DNA of 46,934 nt from Spirochaetota bacterium. Lineage in GTDB: Bacteria > Spirochaetota > UBA4802 > UBA5550. A program made the translations under genes and the position numbers. Below are positions 15,595 through 24,410 of this stretch, in pieces. Numbering within the stretch: the first letter of the stretch is position 1; each line of letters begins with the position of its first letter. The stretch lies in the NCBI GenBank assembly GCA_016928865.1, contig JAFGJX010000043.1, positions 1 to 46,934 of the forward strand, written 5' to 3'. The notes beneath the pieces were generated by a model. That model saw nothing but the letters and a program-made list of their open reading frames with translations. It searched no databases and had not been told where the DNA came from.

Positions 15595-16935
15595 TCAATT
15601 ATTTTCTCCCTGGATCCCCAGCTCGCGTCCAAAACGGCCCACCTCCTCCCGTTCGTTCAGATGGGCGATGATATGCAGCTCATCGCGGGCCCTGGTGCAG
15701 GCGACGTAGAGAAGGCGGCGCTCCTCCTCGATGCCGCTGTCCGGGTCAGGGATCACGCCGTCGCATATACCGGCCACGATGACGCAGTCGAACTCAAGCC
15801 CCTTCGAGGCATGCATGGTCATGAAGGAAACCCGGCCCGGCTCGTCCGCGCCCAGCCGCTCCCTGATATACCGGCCCTGCCAGTTGTTGCGGTAGAGTAC
15901 CGCAACGGTCAAACCCTCGCGGAGCCCGGCGAGTATCCCCTGGATAATCTCCGCCTCCCGTTCGAAGTCGCGCGCGACATGGAAGAGCACCACGCCCCCC
16001 TTTCCCCGGTGGGACCTGAGCCGTTTGGCCGTGCGGAACCTGTTTCTTCTGATAAAGCGGTTTGTGAGGGATACGATCTCCCTGCGCGAACGGTAATTGA
16101 CATCAAGGCGGTGCACCTCCACGCCGGGGAAATGCTCCCTCATCCTGACAATGTACCCCACGTCCGCGCCGCGGAACCCGTAGATCGACTGCCAGTCATC
16201 GCCGACCGCAAACAGATTGCCTCCGCTGTCCGGAAGCAGGAGCTTCAGGAGACGGATGTTGTCCTCCGCCACATCCTGGAACTCGTCCACGAACACAAAG
16301 CGGTGACGCGCCAGCTCTTCCGCGCGCACGCGCGCATCGACGGCCAGCAGGGAGAGCGCGCACTCCATCATGTCGTCGTAATCAATCAGATTTCGCTCCC
16401 GTTTGATCTCCTCAAACTGTCGTTCGAGAAGAGACAGCTGCGCGGCCAGGCCGGTCTTCGCCAGACGGTCGCGCTTCCACGGGTCGAGCGGCCCCTTCCC
16501 GCTCGCGAGCCCGTACACAATCCCCGCAGGCAGTCCAAGGAAACGCGGCAGTTCGCGCTGGATGAGGCCCCGCATGACCGCCTCGCGCTCCTCCGCGGCG
16601 ATTACCGCTGGAAAGCGGGAGGCGCCTCGCTGTTCCAGAAAGGCCGCCTCGTGACGCCGGAGGAGGTCGAGGCAGAAGGAATGGAAGGTGCCTACCCCGA
16701 TCGCCCTGGCGCGGACGCCGGCACCCGCGGCGACACGTTCCCTGAGCTCCCCCGCCGCCTTCCGGCTGAAGGTGAGCATGAGAAGGCCCTCCGGGTCCAT
16801 TTTGAGGTCGCGGATGACGCCGGTCGCCTTCTCCACCAGGGTCCGGGTCTTGCCCGTGCCCGCGCCGGCAATGACCAGGCTCACGCCGGTATCGGCCCGA
16901 GAGGCGCGGAGCTGTTCTCTGTTTAATTCGCTCAT
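15595..16935 (-). CDS. Compact UvrD/Rep-type superfamily 1 DNA helicase
   Basis: All SF1A helicase motifs are present: Walker A A-G-A-G-T-G-K-T (23-30), motif Ia L-T-F-S-R-K-A-A, Walker B D-E-F-Q-D (217-221), motif III G-D-D-W-Q-S-I-Y-G-F-R-G-A, motif IV N-Y-R-S, motif V M-T-M-H-A-S-K-G-L-E-F-D, and motif VI L-L-Y-V-A-C-T-R-A. At 446 residues it is far shorter than UvrD or PcrA (about 700), so the 2B subdomain and C-terminal tail are reduced or missing. It may be an accessory repair helicase. It converges on the Crp/Fnr gene with 5 nt between stop codons. Confidence 0.92.
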   Translation of the reverse strand: MSELNREQLRASRADTGVSLVIAGAGTGKTRTLVEKATGVIRDLKMDPEGLLMLTFSRKAAGELRERVAAGAGVRARAIGVGTFHSFCLDLLRRHEAAFLEQRGASRFPAVIAAEEREAVMRGLIQRELPRFLGLPAGIVYGLASGKGPLDPWKRDRLAKTGLAAQLSLLERQFEEIKRERNLIDYDDMMECALSLLAVDARVRAEELARHRFVFVDEFQDVAEDNIRLLKLLLPDSGGNLFAVGDDWQSIYGFRGADVGYIVRMREHFPGVEVHRLDVNYRSRREIVSLTNRFIRRNRFRTAKRLRSHRGKGGVVLFHVARDFEREAEIIQGILAGLREGLTVAVLYRNNWQGRYIRERLGADEPGRVSFMTMHASKGLEFDCVIVAGICDGVIPDPDSGIEEERRLLYVACTRARDELHIIAHLNEREEVGRFGRELGIQGENN

Positions 16936-16984
16936 TACGGGGTATACGAACGGGGGAGAGCGGTGATAAAAAAATTTTCCAGGG

Positions 16985-17028
16985 AAAAACCATCCTGCCC
17001 TCTCCTGTTTCAGGGAAGGACAGGACGG
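16985..17028 (-). terminator. Rho-independent terminator of the subtilase gene
   Basis: A long stem of up to 18 bp with a few mismatches or wobbles pairs 16990-17007 with 17011-17028 around a 3-nt loop. On the minus strand it is followed by TTTTTCCC. It begins 15 nt past the protease stop. Confidence 0.7.
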
Positions 17029-17042
17029 TGTTCATGTCATTA

Positions 17043-18887
17043 TCATTGCTCCACTACTGCGGATACGCCGGTCGGCGGGACTATGTAGCAGAGTGATCCC
17101 CATGCGTCGGCCGCCCTGCCGGTACTTGTGGTAGCAGTAAGTGCGGTCTCTGAATCACCACCGGCCTTTATCGACTGGACGATATCAGCATAGGTATAAG
17201 ACGGATTGTACGCCTTCAGCAGCGACGCCACTCCAGTCACAAAGGGAGCTGCCATGGAGGTGCCGTCTGATACCTGGTATTCTGCCGTACCAGCCGCGAT
17301 ACCGATGATGTTGAAGTTGAAGATGCCGATTCCGTAATCAGTATTAGTTATATCGGAATCAAGCTCGAAACCGATGCCACATGACGCGGTATTGCAGGGT
17401 GATATATCATACCAGAATGTCTGCGAATAGCCGCCAGTTGAGCCTGTCATACTGTCAAGGGCAACACCGGAAATAAAAGGATTTCCGCCGGTGCTGCGAT
17501 AATTGATGTTAAAATAATCATACCCATACTCAACATCAACAAATGCCTGGAAAACGAGGACGGCGCCCGCATAGCTTGAAAGATCGAAGTTCTTATACGC
17601 CCTATCAATAGCACTCGTATTGTATTCTCCCAATGAGCACCAGTCCGAGGGATTAACCAGCATGTCAGTGACGCCAGCACTGAAATCACAATCAACCTCG
17701 TTCCATTCACCTCCTTTTGTCCAATCCCCGGAAAAATCATCCGAGATCATGGTTTCGGTACCATGATATTCACTCCATATATTGGTTCCCGGCGCTCCGA
17801 CATCAACCGAGGTGCTGCTGTAATTGGAAAAACTGGCTCGCTCGTAGTCCTGATCAAGGGCGGCTACGCAAAGCATATTGTCATTCGTGAATTCGCACGG
17901 ATACACGTTGTTGCCCGAGGTATTCAGGTTCAGACCATCATTGCCCGCAGCGGCAATGACGACGATGTCCTGATCCCGGGCATCGGTTATCGCGTCCGAA
18001 AAGGAAGGATCGTCGTCAGTGCCCCCGAGACTCAGGTTGATCACGTCAGCCCCGTTTGTGATCGCGAACTGGATCCCGCTGACGATATCCGCGGTAGACC
18101 CGACGTTCATCGCGTCCAGGACCCGCACCGCCATAATCTTCACGCTCCAGCATACGCCCGTGGTGCCGGTCGCGTTATTGCCGCGCGCTCCGATGATGCC
18201 CGCCACATGGGTCCCATGGCCATACAGATCCATCGGATCATTGTCGTCATTGACAAAATCATATCCGTGGTGCGGAAAGGTTACGCCGCCATCCCACATG
18301 TTGCCGGAGAGATCCTCATGGGTGTAATTTACGCCCGAATCCACGACCGCTACCGTTACCGCGCCGCAGTCATTGATCACGTCCCATGACGACTGCAGAC
18401 CCATATCCTTGCTCGCGGTTCCGGGATTATTTGTTCCATAGGATGCGTCGTCCACGGTCTGGCCCGTGTTGTTAAGGCCCCACTGCTGACCATACCGGGT
18501 GTCATTGGGCGCTGCAAAGCCCCGATAGATATAATTTGGCTGCGCGTATTCCACGTCCGGGTCCGCGGCGTATTCCTTCACCGCTTCTTCGACATGTGCA
18601 CCTTCCGGAAGGCGCACATGGACGAGACGGGCCCTGCCGAACTCTTTTAGAAACTTTCCCCCTTTCCCTTCTACCGATGCGCGTCTCGAAGCATAATTTA
18701 TCGTCTTTTTATATTTAACCAGAATCTCGCCCCTGACATGGTTCCCCTTCTTTATTGTGACATCCCGTTTCGGCCTCGATGTGCCTGCGGAATACGCACC
18801 CAACACTCCCAGGGAAACCATCACCAGCATGGCAATGATGATGATTTTCATTCTTGATACAGTATTCAACAGCGATTTCATAATCAT
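17043..18887 (-). CDS. Secreted subtilisin-like (S8) serine protease
   Basis: A 614-residue S8 peptidase exported by an N-terminal signal (about 13-34). It has an inhibitor_I9/fervidolysin-like propeptide (about 45-125). The catalytic triad is Asp183 (V-V-D-S-G-V), His224 (G-H-G-T-H-V-A-G) and Ser544 (G-T-S-M-A-A-P), with oxyanion Asn316 in A-A-G-N-D-G. An insertion of about 155 residues (about 377-535), Cys- and aromatic-rich and probably a jelly-roll, separates the Asn and Ser regions. The sequence stops just after P-P-T-G-V-S-A-V-V, which looks like the first strand of an FN3 domain. Two start ATGs lie two codons apart (18887, 18881); GGAGGG fits the second better. It follows the FN3 lipoprotein by 12 nt. 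Confidence 0.93.
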   Translation of the reverse strand: MIMKSLLNTVSRMKIIIIAMLVMVSLGVLGAYSAGTSRPKRDVTIKKGNHVRGEILVKYKKTINYASRRASVEGKGGKFLKEFGRARLVHVRLPEGAHVEEAVKEYAADPDVEYAQPNYIYRGFAAPNDTRYGQQWGLNNTGQTVDDASYGTNNPGTASKDMGLQSSWDVINDCGAVTVAVVDSGVNYTHEDLSGNMWDGGVTFPHHGYDFVNDDNDPMDLYGHGTHVAGIIGARGNNATGTTGVCWSVKIMAVRVLDAMNVGSTADIVSGIQFAITNGADVINLSLGGTDDDPSFSDAITDARDQDIVVIAAAGNDGLNLNTSGNNVYPCEFTNDNMLCVAALDQDYERASFSNYSSTSVDVGAPGTNIWSEYHGTETMISDDFSGDWTKGGEWNEVDCDFSAGVTDMLVNPSDWCSLGEYNTSAIDRAYKNFDLSSYAGAVLVFQAFVDVEYGYDYFNINYRSTGGNPFISGVALDSMTGSTGGYSQTFWYDISPCNTASCGIGFELDSDITNTDYGIGIFNFNIIGIAAGTAEYQVSDGTSMAAPFVTGVASLLKAYNPSYTYADIVQSIKAGGDSETALTATTSTGRAADAWGSLCYIVPPTGVSAVVEQ

Positions 18888-18899
18888 GTCCCTCCATCC

Positions 18900-20708
18900 C
18901 TAGTATATTACGACGCTTTGCTCGCTCGAGAGCGCACTCGCCCGTGGCGAGCCGCCCAAGCCAGAATACCCGGCCACCCTGAAGTACCAGGTGCCCGGGC
19001 CCAGGGGTATTATCGCGGTTGCCGGCGTTGAATCGCCAGACACATAGGGGACAGTGACCCGTGCGCCCGAGGTATCAGTTATATGGCCTGTACTGTAATA
19101 CACGTAATAGCCGCCGCCGGTCGAGTTGACCGCCTTCTCCCTGTTCGGCGTCCATGACACGGTGCAGGGAATGGTGCCCGAAGAGTTCAGGCGATTTCCG
19201 GAATCGAGCGCGGGCAGGCTTTTCCCGCCATTGTTATGCAATGCCACGACCTGATAGAAGTGGACTGTCCCGGACGAATCAGCGCCGGAATCATTGTAGG
19301 TCGTCGCCGTTACCGTCGTTATCAGGCTCGAATCGCGGAATATCTCGTATCCCGAAGTATCAGCCGCTGCGTCCCATGTCAGTCTCACATAGCTGAAAAT
19401 GGTGCCGTCAGTGGCGACAAAGTTTCCAGGAGCGTCAGTACACCGGTAACCCTGGACCGTATTGCTCTCACGCCCGCCAAGATCGTCAGCGGAATAAGCC
19501 ACGACACGGTAATAATACCTGGTGCCGGCCAGCGCGACCGTGTCCGCGTACTCGGTCACGGTAAGATCAGATGCTATCTCAGTGAAGCCCGTTGACTCGG
19601 CAAGAGAGCGTAGGACCCGATAGGTCGCTGCGTATTCGACTGCGGCCCACTCCACGGTTACCTCCATGCCGCTGTCGATGGACGCGCTGATGGCTGCGGT
19701 AGCGGCAAGCTGCACGTATCCTCCGTCCGGATCGCTCTGGTCGCCGACCAACTCGATCGGCGTGCCCCCCGTTGAACGCCACCCCGCAGCCACCCGGTAG
19801 TAGTACTGCTCTCCTGGTGCCGGGGTCTCGTCTGTATAGGAAGTGACATTGTTTTCACCGATCAGCTCGTAGGGACCCGCGAAAGAATTCGCTCGATAGA
19901 CATTGTAAAACCGCGCATCGGTGACTGCCGACCAGGTGATTGTTACTGAACTGGTGTTGTTTTCAGTGGCGGCGACATCTCCCGGAATGCCGAGCAACCC
20001 GGGAGGCGTTTCATCGATATAGCCCTCCGCAGAAACGCTCTCAATACCCGCCACGCCATCCGCCGAATACGCGACGACTTTATAGTAATATGACGTTCCG
20101 GGGGTGATTACCGAGTCTTCATGCTGCAGAACAGTAATGCCGGAAGAGATCTCGGCATAGGATCCGGCTTCACTGAGAGAGCGGAGCACCCGGTAGGTGG
20201 AGGCGTAATCAACAGCCCCCCATTCGACGGTCACCGCCGAGCCGCTACCCCTGGATGCGCTGATAGTGGTTGTCGCTAGCAACACCAGATATCCTTCATC
20301 CGGATCACTCTGTTCCCCCACCACCTCAACAGGGGGTGTGTCCGCGGACCGCATTCCCGCCGCCACGCGATAATAGTAACGCTCACCGGGAACCGCTGTT
20401 GTGTCGTCATACGAGGTAACATCCGTCTCGCCGATAAGCGAATAAGGTCCACTGAATGAATCAGAGCGATACACATTATAAAACTGCGCATCATCGACCG
20501 CCGACCAGGTGATCGAAAGGGTTACGGTATCATTGTTTGAGGCGACAACTCCCGCCGGGACCCCGATCCCCGGAGAATGACCCGCTCCTGCTAAAAGCGC
20601 AAGCAGGGCAAGAGAATTACCTCCGCCCGCCTTGCCGCAGGACAGTAATAATGAAATAATCAGCACTGGAAGAATGATTGAAGAAAAGACAGAAAGTTTT
20701 CTGCGCAT
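18900..20708 (-). CDS. Lipoprotein with about six fibronectin type III domains
   Basis: A 602-residue cell-surface or periplasmic lipoprotein. The signal ends in the lipobox L-L-S-C. The rest is FN3-like: strands such as V-T-I-T-W-S-A-V, F-Y-N-V-Y-R, Y-Y-Y-R-V-A-A and Y-R-V-L-R-S-L recur. Domains 1-2 and 3-4 form two near-identical units of about 190 residues; two diverged domains follow. I set the start at 20708 because a G-rich Shine-Dalgarno (seven G) lies 6 nt upstream. The gene directly precedes the S8 protease and is likely co-transcribed, suggesting adhesion or substrate presentation linked to proteolysis (inference). Confidence 0.85.
   Translation of the reverse strand: MRRKLSVFSSIILPVLIISLLLSCGKAGGGNSLALLALLAGAGHSPGIGVPAGVVASNNDTVTLSITWSAVDDAQFYNVYRSDSFSGPYSLIGETDVTSYDDTTAVPGERYYYRVAAGMRSADTPPVEVVGEQSDPDEGYLVLLATTTISASRGSGSAVTVEWGAVDYASTYRVLRSLSEAGSYAEISSGITVLQHEDSVITPGTSYYYKVVAYSADGVAGIESVSAEGYIDETPPGLLGIPGDVAATENNTSSVTITWSAVTDARFYNVYRANSFAGPYELIGENNVTSYTDETPAPGEQYYYRVAAGWRSTGGTPIELVGDQSDPDGGYVQLAATAAISASIDSGMEVTVEWAAVEYAATYRVLRSLAESTGFTEIASDLTVTEYADTVALAGTRYYYRVVAYSADDLGGRESNTVQGYRCTDAPGNFVATDGTIFSYVRLTWDAAADTSGYEIFRDSSLITTVTATTYNDSGADSSGTVHFYQVVALHNNGGKSLPALDSGNRLNSSGTIPCTVSWTPNREKAVNSTGGGYYVYYSTGHITDTSGARVTVPYVSGDSTPATAIIPLGPGTWYFRVAGYSGLGGSPRASALSSEQSVVIY
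19435..20570. repeat. Two-copy internal duplication (about 570 nt) in the FN3 lipoprotein gene
   Basis: Approximate units are 20005-20570 and 19435-20000. Both encode the same order of FN3 pairs, with shared phrases F-Y-N-V-Y-R, V-T-S-Y, Y-Y-Y-R-V-A-A, Q-S-D-P-D, T-Y-R-V-L-R-S-L and A-Y-S-A-D. Boundaries are estimated from the protein, not from an alignment. Confidence 0.65.
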
Positions 20709-20771
20709 AGCATACCCCCCCACAGTAAACAAATTTCGATTGATGAGCAGATGATGAATTTTTATATTTAG

Positions 20772-20791
20772 TTAAAACATAAGTGTTTTAA
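20772..20791. promoter_or_regulatory. Palindrome upstream of the FN3 lipoprotein gene
   Basis: Seven-bp arms TTAAAAC / GTTTTAA flank a 6-nt centre within the AT-rich 269-bp spacer (20709-20977), about 65 nt before the lipoprotein ATG. It could be an operator. I found no convincing -35/-10 pair for the minus strand and nothing else in the spacer. Confidence 0.3.
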
Positions 20792-20977
20792 CATACCAAG
20801 AATTGACAAATAATTTTTATAATCCCGGTTTTTTTGAAATATTGTTATTATAAAATTCAAGAAAAATCGCACGCGCCTGGCAATAAAATCTCGCCAATCC
20901 TCATAGCAGTGATCGGCCGTGGCAACAATTGTCGACACTACTTAAATTTTCTGTATACAATCAGCACGACCCCGCGT

Positions 20978-21928
20978 TCAGATCATCTTCATCCGGGAAA
21001 ACGACCTGAAACTGAACTCGTCGGTCTGGAGGAAATTGATCGGGTAGCACCCGCTGGTCCGTTTCGCCTGTTCCGTGGTGACCGAGCAGGAGACGTAGCG
21101 CACGTCCCTGTGCGCGAACGCGTAATCGATGCAGTCCCGCATATGCTTGTAGAACAGCCCTGAGCGAATATACCCGTCCGCTATGATGTGCTGGCACATG
21201 ATCATGGTGTTCCCCCGCTTCAGATATGTGGCCAGCGCCACGACAGCGCCGTCCTTCGAATAGACGTGCAGACGGATCGGGAGAAAAAGTAGGAGATAGT
21301 AATCCCGCAGGATCATCACAATGCTGCTGACGGCCGTGAACGGGCTGTTCTTTCTGAACGCTGCCGCACGTACCAGCGAGAATATTCCGCGGGAGAGGAT
21401 CACTCTGAAAAACACCAGGTGATCGGGCACGACGCTTTCAGTGATGCCCTGCCCGGCGTATGTCTTCAGCTTTTTTTTGAACCGCCATCGCACCCGTGAA
21501 TCGCGGTAATTCGACATGTAATCATTAAAATCTTTGTACCCGCTGATGTCAATACCGTACCAGTGGTCGTCGAACCGGTAAAAGCTGGCGAGCCAGATCG
21601 CCATGTAAACATAAAAAAGCTTGTACACCAGGTAGTGAAACGGCGAAGCCAGCCGGTTTTTAAGCGCATCGATCGTAACGGCTCCGCTCTCTCCGGCAAT
21701 CTTCAGAAGCGGAAGATAGAGCATCAGTACCAAGAACGCTTTAATCATGAGCAGAAAGGGGAAGAGCACACAGCTCATCGGCAGAATGACAAGGACACAA
21801 ACCAGTCCCATAAAATAATGAAATGCGGAGCCCGTATGAGGATATATTTCGAGAGTGGTCAGATCTGTTTCGACGCTCTTCAGAGCTTTACTCATATACG
21901 GAACCCGGACAGGAATGGATGTGATCAT
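20978..21928 (-). CDS. Membrane-anchored protein, possibly FemAB/GNAT-like
   Basis: A 316-residue protein I cannot place firmly. The N-terminal third holds one or two hydrophobic segments (about 37-75) and another hydrophobic stretch near 100-115. The remainder contains W-R-F-K-K-K-L-K, a central V-A-L-A-T-Y-L-K-R-G, and Y-K-H-M-R-D-C-I-D-Y-A-F. This order (basic helix, beta-strand pair, amphipathic helix) recalls GNAT-like acyltransferases used in peptidoglycan or lipid modification. The start is uncertain: neither this ATG nor Met12 has a clear Shine-Dalgarno. It is followed on the minus strand by the FN3/S8 genes after a 269-bp gap. Confidence 0.45.
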   Translation of the reverse strand: MITSIPVRVPYMSKALKSVETDLTTLEIYPHTGSAFHYFMGLVCVLVILPMSCVLFPFLLMIKAFLVLMLYLPLLKIAGESGAVTIDALKNRLASPFHYLVYKLFYVYMAIWLASFYRFDDHWYGIDISGYKDFNDYMSNYRDSRVRWRFKKKLKTYAGQGITESVVPDHLVFFRVILSRGIFSLVRAAAFRKNSPFTAVSSIVMILRDYYLLLFLPIRLHVYSKDGAVVALATYLKRGNTMIMCQHIIADGYIRSGLFYKHMRDCIDYAFAHRDVRYVSCSVTTEQAKRTSGCYPINFLQTDEFSFRSFSRMKMI

Positions 21929-22168
21929 TGAAGGATTTACACCAATCTGCCTCTGTCAAGGACATTTTTCCAATAGCTTCCTGGAAAACCCAATGTATCG
22001 CTTGCATTTTGCGGTTTTTCAGCAAACCGTTGAATTTTCATTGCTGGATGCCCGCTCCGTTCCCATTATTGTATTTGACTTTTACCCGGGATGCATCTCT
22101 CTATTGAATAAGAGATCATCGAAGGTGAAAGCGGATAACGCCTTAAATCGAATAAAAGGAAAAATGAG

Positions 22169-23203
22169 ATGGAAAAGCCGGAAAAATGGGGACTGATGAC
22201 AGCCGCCATTATCGTGATGACGGCATGCGGCGTGACAGGATGCGTCACCGGTCCGGACCAGGCCAAGAGCCACTACAACTACCTGATGCGCGGCGAAAAG
22301 GAGCTGGTCAATGCCGACCTCGGGAACGCGAAGCTTGCCAACGCCATGCTCGAGGACACGGTTCTGAGAAACGCAAACCTGAAGGGCGCCAACCTGTCCG
22401 GCGCGAACCTGATCGGGGCCAATCTTCGCGGCGCGAACCTGGCGGGAGCAAACCTGAAAGGATCCCAGCTCAACGGCGCAAACCTCAACTGGGCAAGCCT
22501 CCGCCGCGCAAATCTCTCCGATGCCAACCTGAGCAAGGCGCGCTGCTACATGGCCGATTTTACCGGCGCCAACCTGAGCAATCTCCGGCTCAAGGGGGCG
22601 GTCCTGACGAAAGCGGATCTCACCGGAGCAGACCTGAGCGGGACCGCGCTCAACGGCACGGAGCTTACCGGCGCCCTCCTCACGCGGTCAAGCTTTGAGG
22701 GGGCCGACCTCAGCGCTGCGGAGCTCGCCTGGGCGCTGCTGCGCGGATCGAACCTGAAAAAGGCGCTCCTTCCCGGGGCCAGGCTCGGCAACGCGATCCT
22801 GTCCGGCGCGAACATGATGTGGGCAAATCTCGAGGGCGCAGACCTTTCCGGCGCCTGCCTCTCCGGCGCCAACCTTGAAGGAGCGTGCATGAAGGGCGCC
22901 GATCTTTCCGCAGCCGACTGCAGCAACGCCCGTTTTTTCCAGGCCAACCTGTCAGGCGGAAAAATTCAGAACGCAAGCCTCGAGGGGGCTGATCTCAGGG
23001 ACGCCAACCTGTCCGGCGCCTCACTCGCGGGAACGAACCTCTTCAACGCGAACCTCACCAACGCCAATCTTGAGGGCGCAGACCTGGACAACGCCGAACT
23101 GGCCAACGCCGACCTCAGAGGCGCTGTGGTGGCAAAAAAGTGGAAAAAACTTTTTAAGAAACAGCTGGTGCTGAATTATGATGATATCCGGTGGAGCGAC
23201 TGA
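22169..23203 (+). CDS. Pentapeptide-repeat lipoprotein
   Basis: A 344-residue protein with a short hydrophobic signal and lipobox V-T-G-C (Cys25). Around 55 consecutive pentapeptides of the A-(N/D)-L-x-x type follow (about 45-325), for example A-N-L-S-G, A-D-L-T-G and A-N-L-E-G. They fold into a right-handed quadrilateral beta-helix. The C-terminus is a basic cap (K-K-W-K-K-L-F-K-K). AGGA sits 8 nt before the ATG. Most pentapeptide proteins are cytosolic, and some mimic DNA. A lipid-anchored envelope location makes a DNA-mimic role unlikely, and its function is unknown. The last 28 nt overlap the convergent queH gene. Confidence 0.88.
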   Translation: MEKPEKWGLMTAAIIVMTACGVTGCVTGPDQAKSHYNYLMRGEKELVNADLGNAKLANAMLEDTVLRNANLKGANLSGANLIGANLRGANLAGANLKGSQLNGANLNWASLRRANLSDANLSKARCYMADFTGANLSNLRLKGAVLTKADLTGADLSGTALNGTELTGALLTRSSFEGADLSAAELAWALLRGSNLKKALLPGARLGNAILSGANMMWANLEGADLSGACLSGANLEGACMKGADLSAADCSNARFFQANLSGGKIQNASLEGADLRDANLSGASLAGTNLFNANLTNANLEGADLDNAELANADLRGAVVAKKWKKLFKKQLVLNYDDIRWSD

Positions 23204-23775
23204 TCGACCCTGCGCTTCCATGCAGGGTCGCCCTCACGCTCCATCTTGGAATATATACAGCCGCAATAATTCTGCCGGTAAAATCCGTGTATTCTCGACA
23301 GCTCTACGCTCTTGCGATACCCGTCGTTCTTCTTGTAATCGCCCTCCAGGAACCTGATACCGTACTTCTCCTCGAGTTCCTTCCCTATCCGGTTGATCAT
23401 GGCCGCGTCCTTGTGCGGGCTTATCGAGAGCGACGTGGTGACCGAGGTGATTCCCATCTCCCTCGCCTTTTTAAAGGAACCCTCGAGCCGGTAGCGATAG
23501 CATTCCCAGCAGCGCTCCGACCGCTCACCGAGGTAGCGGTATTTTTTTGTCCGCCCGGTCCAACCGCGGTTATCATAATCGCCGACGAACAGCGCGAATC
23601 CCCTGTACACGGCGTAGCGCACCAGCTCCGCAAGGCGCCTGTCGTATTCGGGCCGCGGCCAGATATTGGGATTGTAATAAAATACGGACACGTAATGAGT
23701 ATTGGCAAACAGCTCATACACATGGCTCACGCAGGGAGCGCAGCAGGTATGGATGAGGAGGGACCGGTTTTCCAC
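23176..23775 (-). CDS. queH: Epoxyqueuosine reductase QueH
   Basis: QueH performs the last step of queuosine tRNA-modification synthesis, reducing epoxyqueuosine, and replaces QueG in many bacteria. The 199-residue protein has the DUF208 cysteine layout: C-C-A-P-C at 11-15, C-W-E-C at 89-92 and C-G-C at 171-173. It also has V-F-Y-Y-N-P-N-I-W-P and Y-L-G-E-R-S-E-R-C-W-E-C-Y. These cysteines bind Fe-S and a second metal. Its 3' end overlaps the pentapeptide gene tail-to-tail. No other queuosine genes are in the window. Confidence 0.92.
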   Translation of the reverse strand: MENRSLLIHTCCAPCVSHVYELFANTHYVSVFYYNPNIWPRPEYDRRLAELVRYAVYRGFALFVGDYDNRGWTGRTKKYRYLGERSERCWECYRYRLEGSFKKAREMGITSVTTSLSISPHKDAAMINRIGKELEEKYGIRFLEGDYKKNDGYRKSVELSRIHGFYRQNYCGCIYSKMEREGDPAWKRRVDQSLHRISS

Positions 23776-23859
23776 GGTTAGACCGCTCTTTGGGATCGCC
23801 GTGCCAGTCTCCCCGCCGCAGGGCCCGGAAGAGGCTATCGGACAATCCTGAATAAAAAA

Positions 23860-24207
23860 TCACTTCAAGTACTTGTTCATGAAGCTGGACAGTTTTTTAG
23901 CATGAGCGGGATTTATCTTGCTGTCGAGCCACAGGAGCAGCTGAGACCGAACGCTGTTGCAGCGGCAATATTCGTGGTGGATCACGTATCGCGCCATGTC
24001 AAATCTCATCCGGTCCATAATCTCTTCGGCAAGATGAAGATTGGAAGGATTTGGGCCGAGAATCTCGCAAATGTTAACGATAATTTCATGCTTGTCTATT
24101 TCTTTCAGCTCATCACAGCACCGTTCGCCGAAAATTGAATTTGCCAGATTTACATCGTCATTCTCGCCTATAACGGCGCGATTTATCTGGTTCTCATTGG
24201 TATACAT
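23860..24207 (-). CDS. Hypothetical protein (115 aa)
   Basis: A predicted soluble, mostly helical 115-residue protein of unknown family. It contains paired cysteines (C-C near residue 30, C-x-C in E-Y-C-R-C-N near residue 80) and His residues (H-H-E-Y), which could bind a metal. A good sigma-70-like promoter lies upstream (24287-24315), which supports a real transcript. It is separated from queH by 84 nt. Confidence 0.6.
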   Translation of the reverse strand: MYTNENQINRAVIGENDDVNLANSIFGERCCDELKEIDKHEIIVNICEILGPNPSNLHLAEEIMDRMRFDMARYVIHHEYCRCNSVRSQLLLWLDSKINPAHAKKLSSFMNKYLK

Positions 24208-24286
24208 TAAAGCCTCCCCACCACGTACGGGATTACAATATCAATATTATATAAGAAAGAAAACAGTAAAAAATATCATTACCTTT

Positions 24287-24315
24287 ATTTTATACAAAAT
24301 AAAATAAAACGTCAA
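24287..24315 (-). promoter_or_regulatory. Sigma-70-like promoter of the 115-aa hypothetical gene
   Basis: On the minus strand TTGACG (24310-24315) is followed after exactly 17 nt by TAAAAT (24287-24292). The start would be near 24280, giving a leader of about 70 nt. Confidence 0.6.
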
Positions 24316-24410
24316 TAATGAACTGCAAATTTTTAGCAATCTATGCATAAAAATTTACTATTCGTTAAAATTATTGGAAAAATCAGCTGGAACGCGGCTG
24401 ATCGGAGCGG

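Noticed and set aside
20803..20823. TTGACA followed by TATAAT on the plus strand.
   Set aside because: The spacer is only 9 nt and no plus-strand gene follows.
22300..23130. DNA-level short-period repeats resembling a tandem or CRISPR-like array.
   Set aside because: The period is 15 nt and follows the pentapeptide codons (A-N-L-x-x). There are no spacers; it is protein repeat structure.
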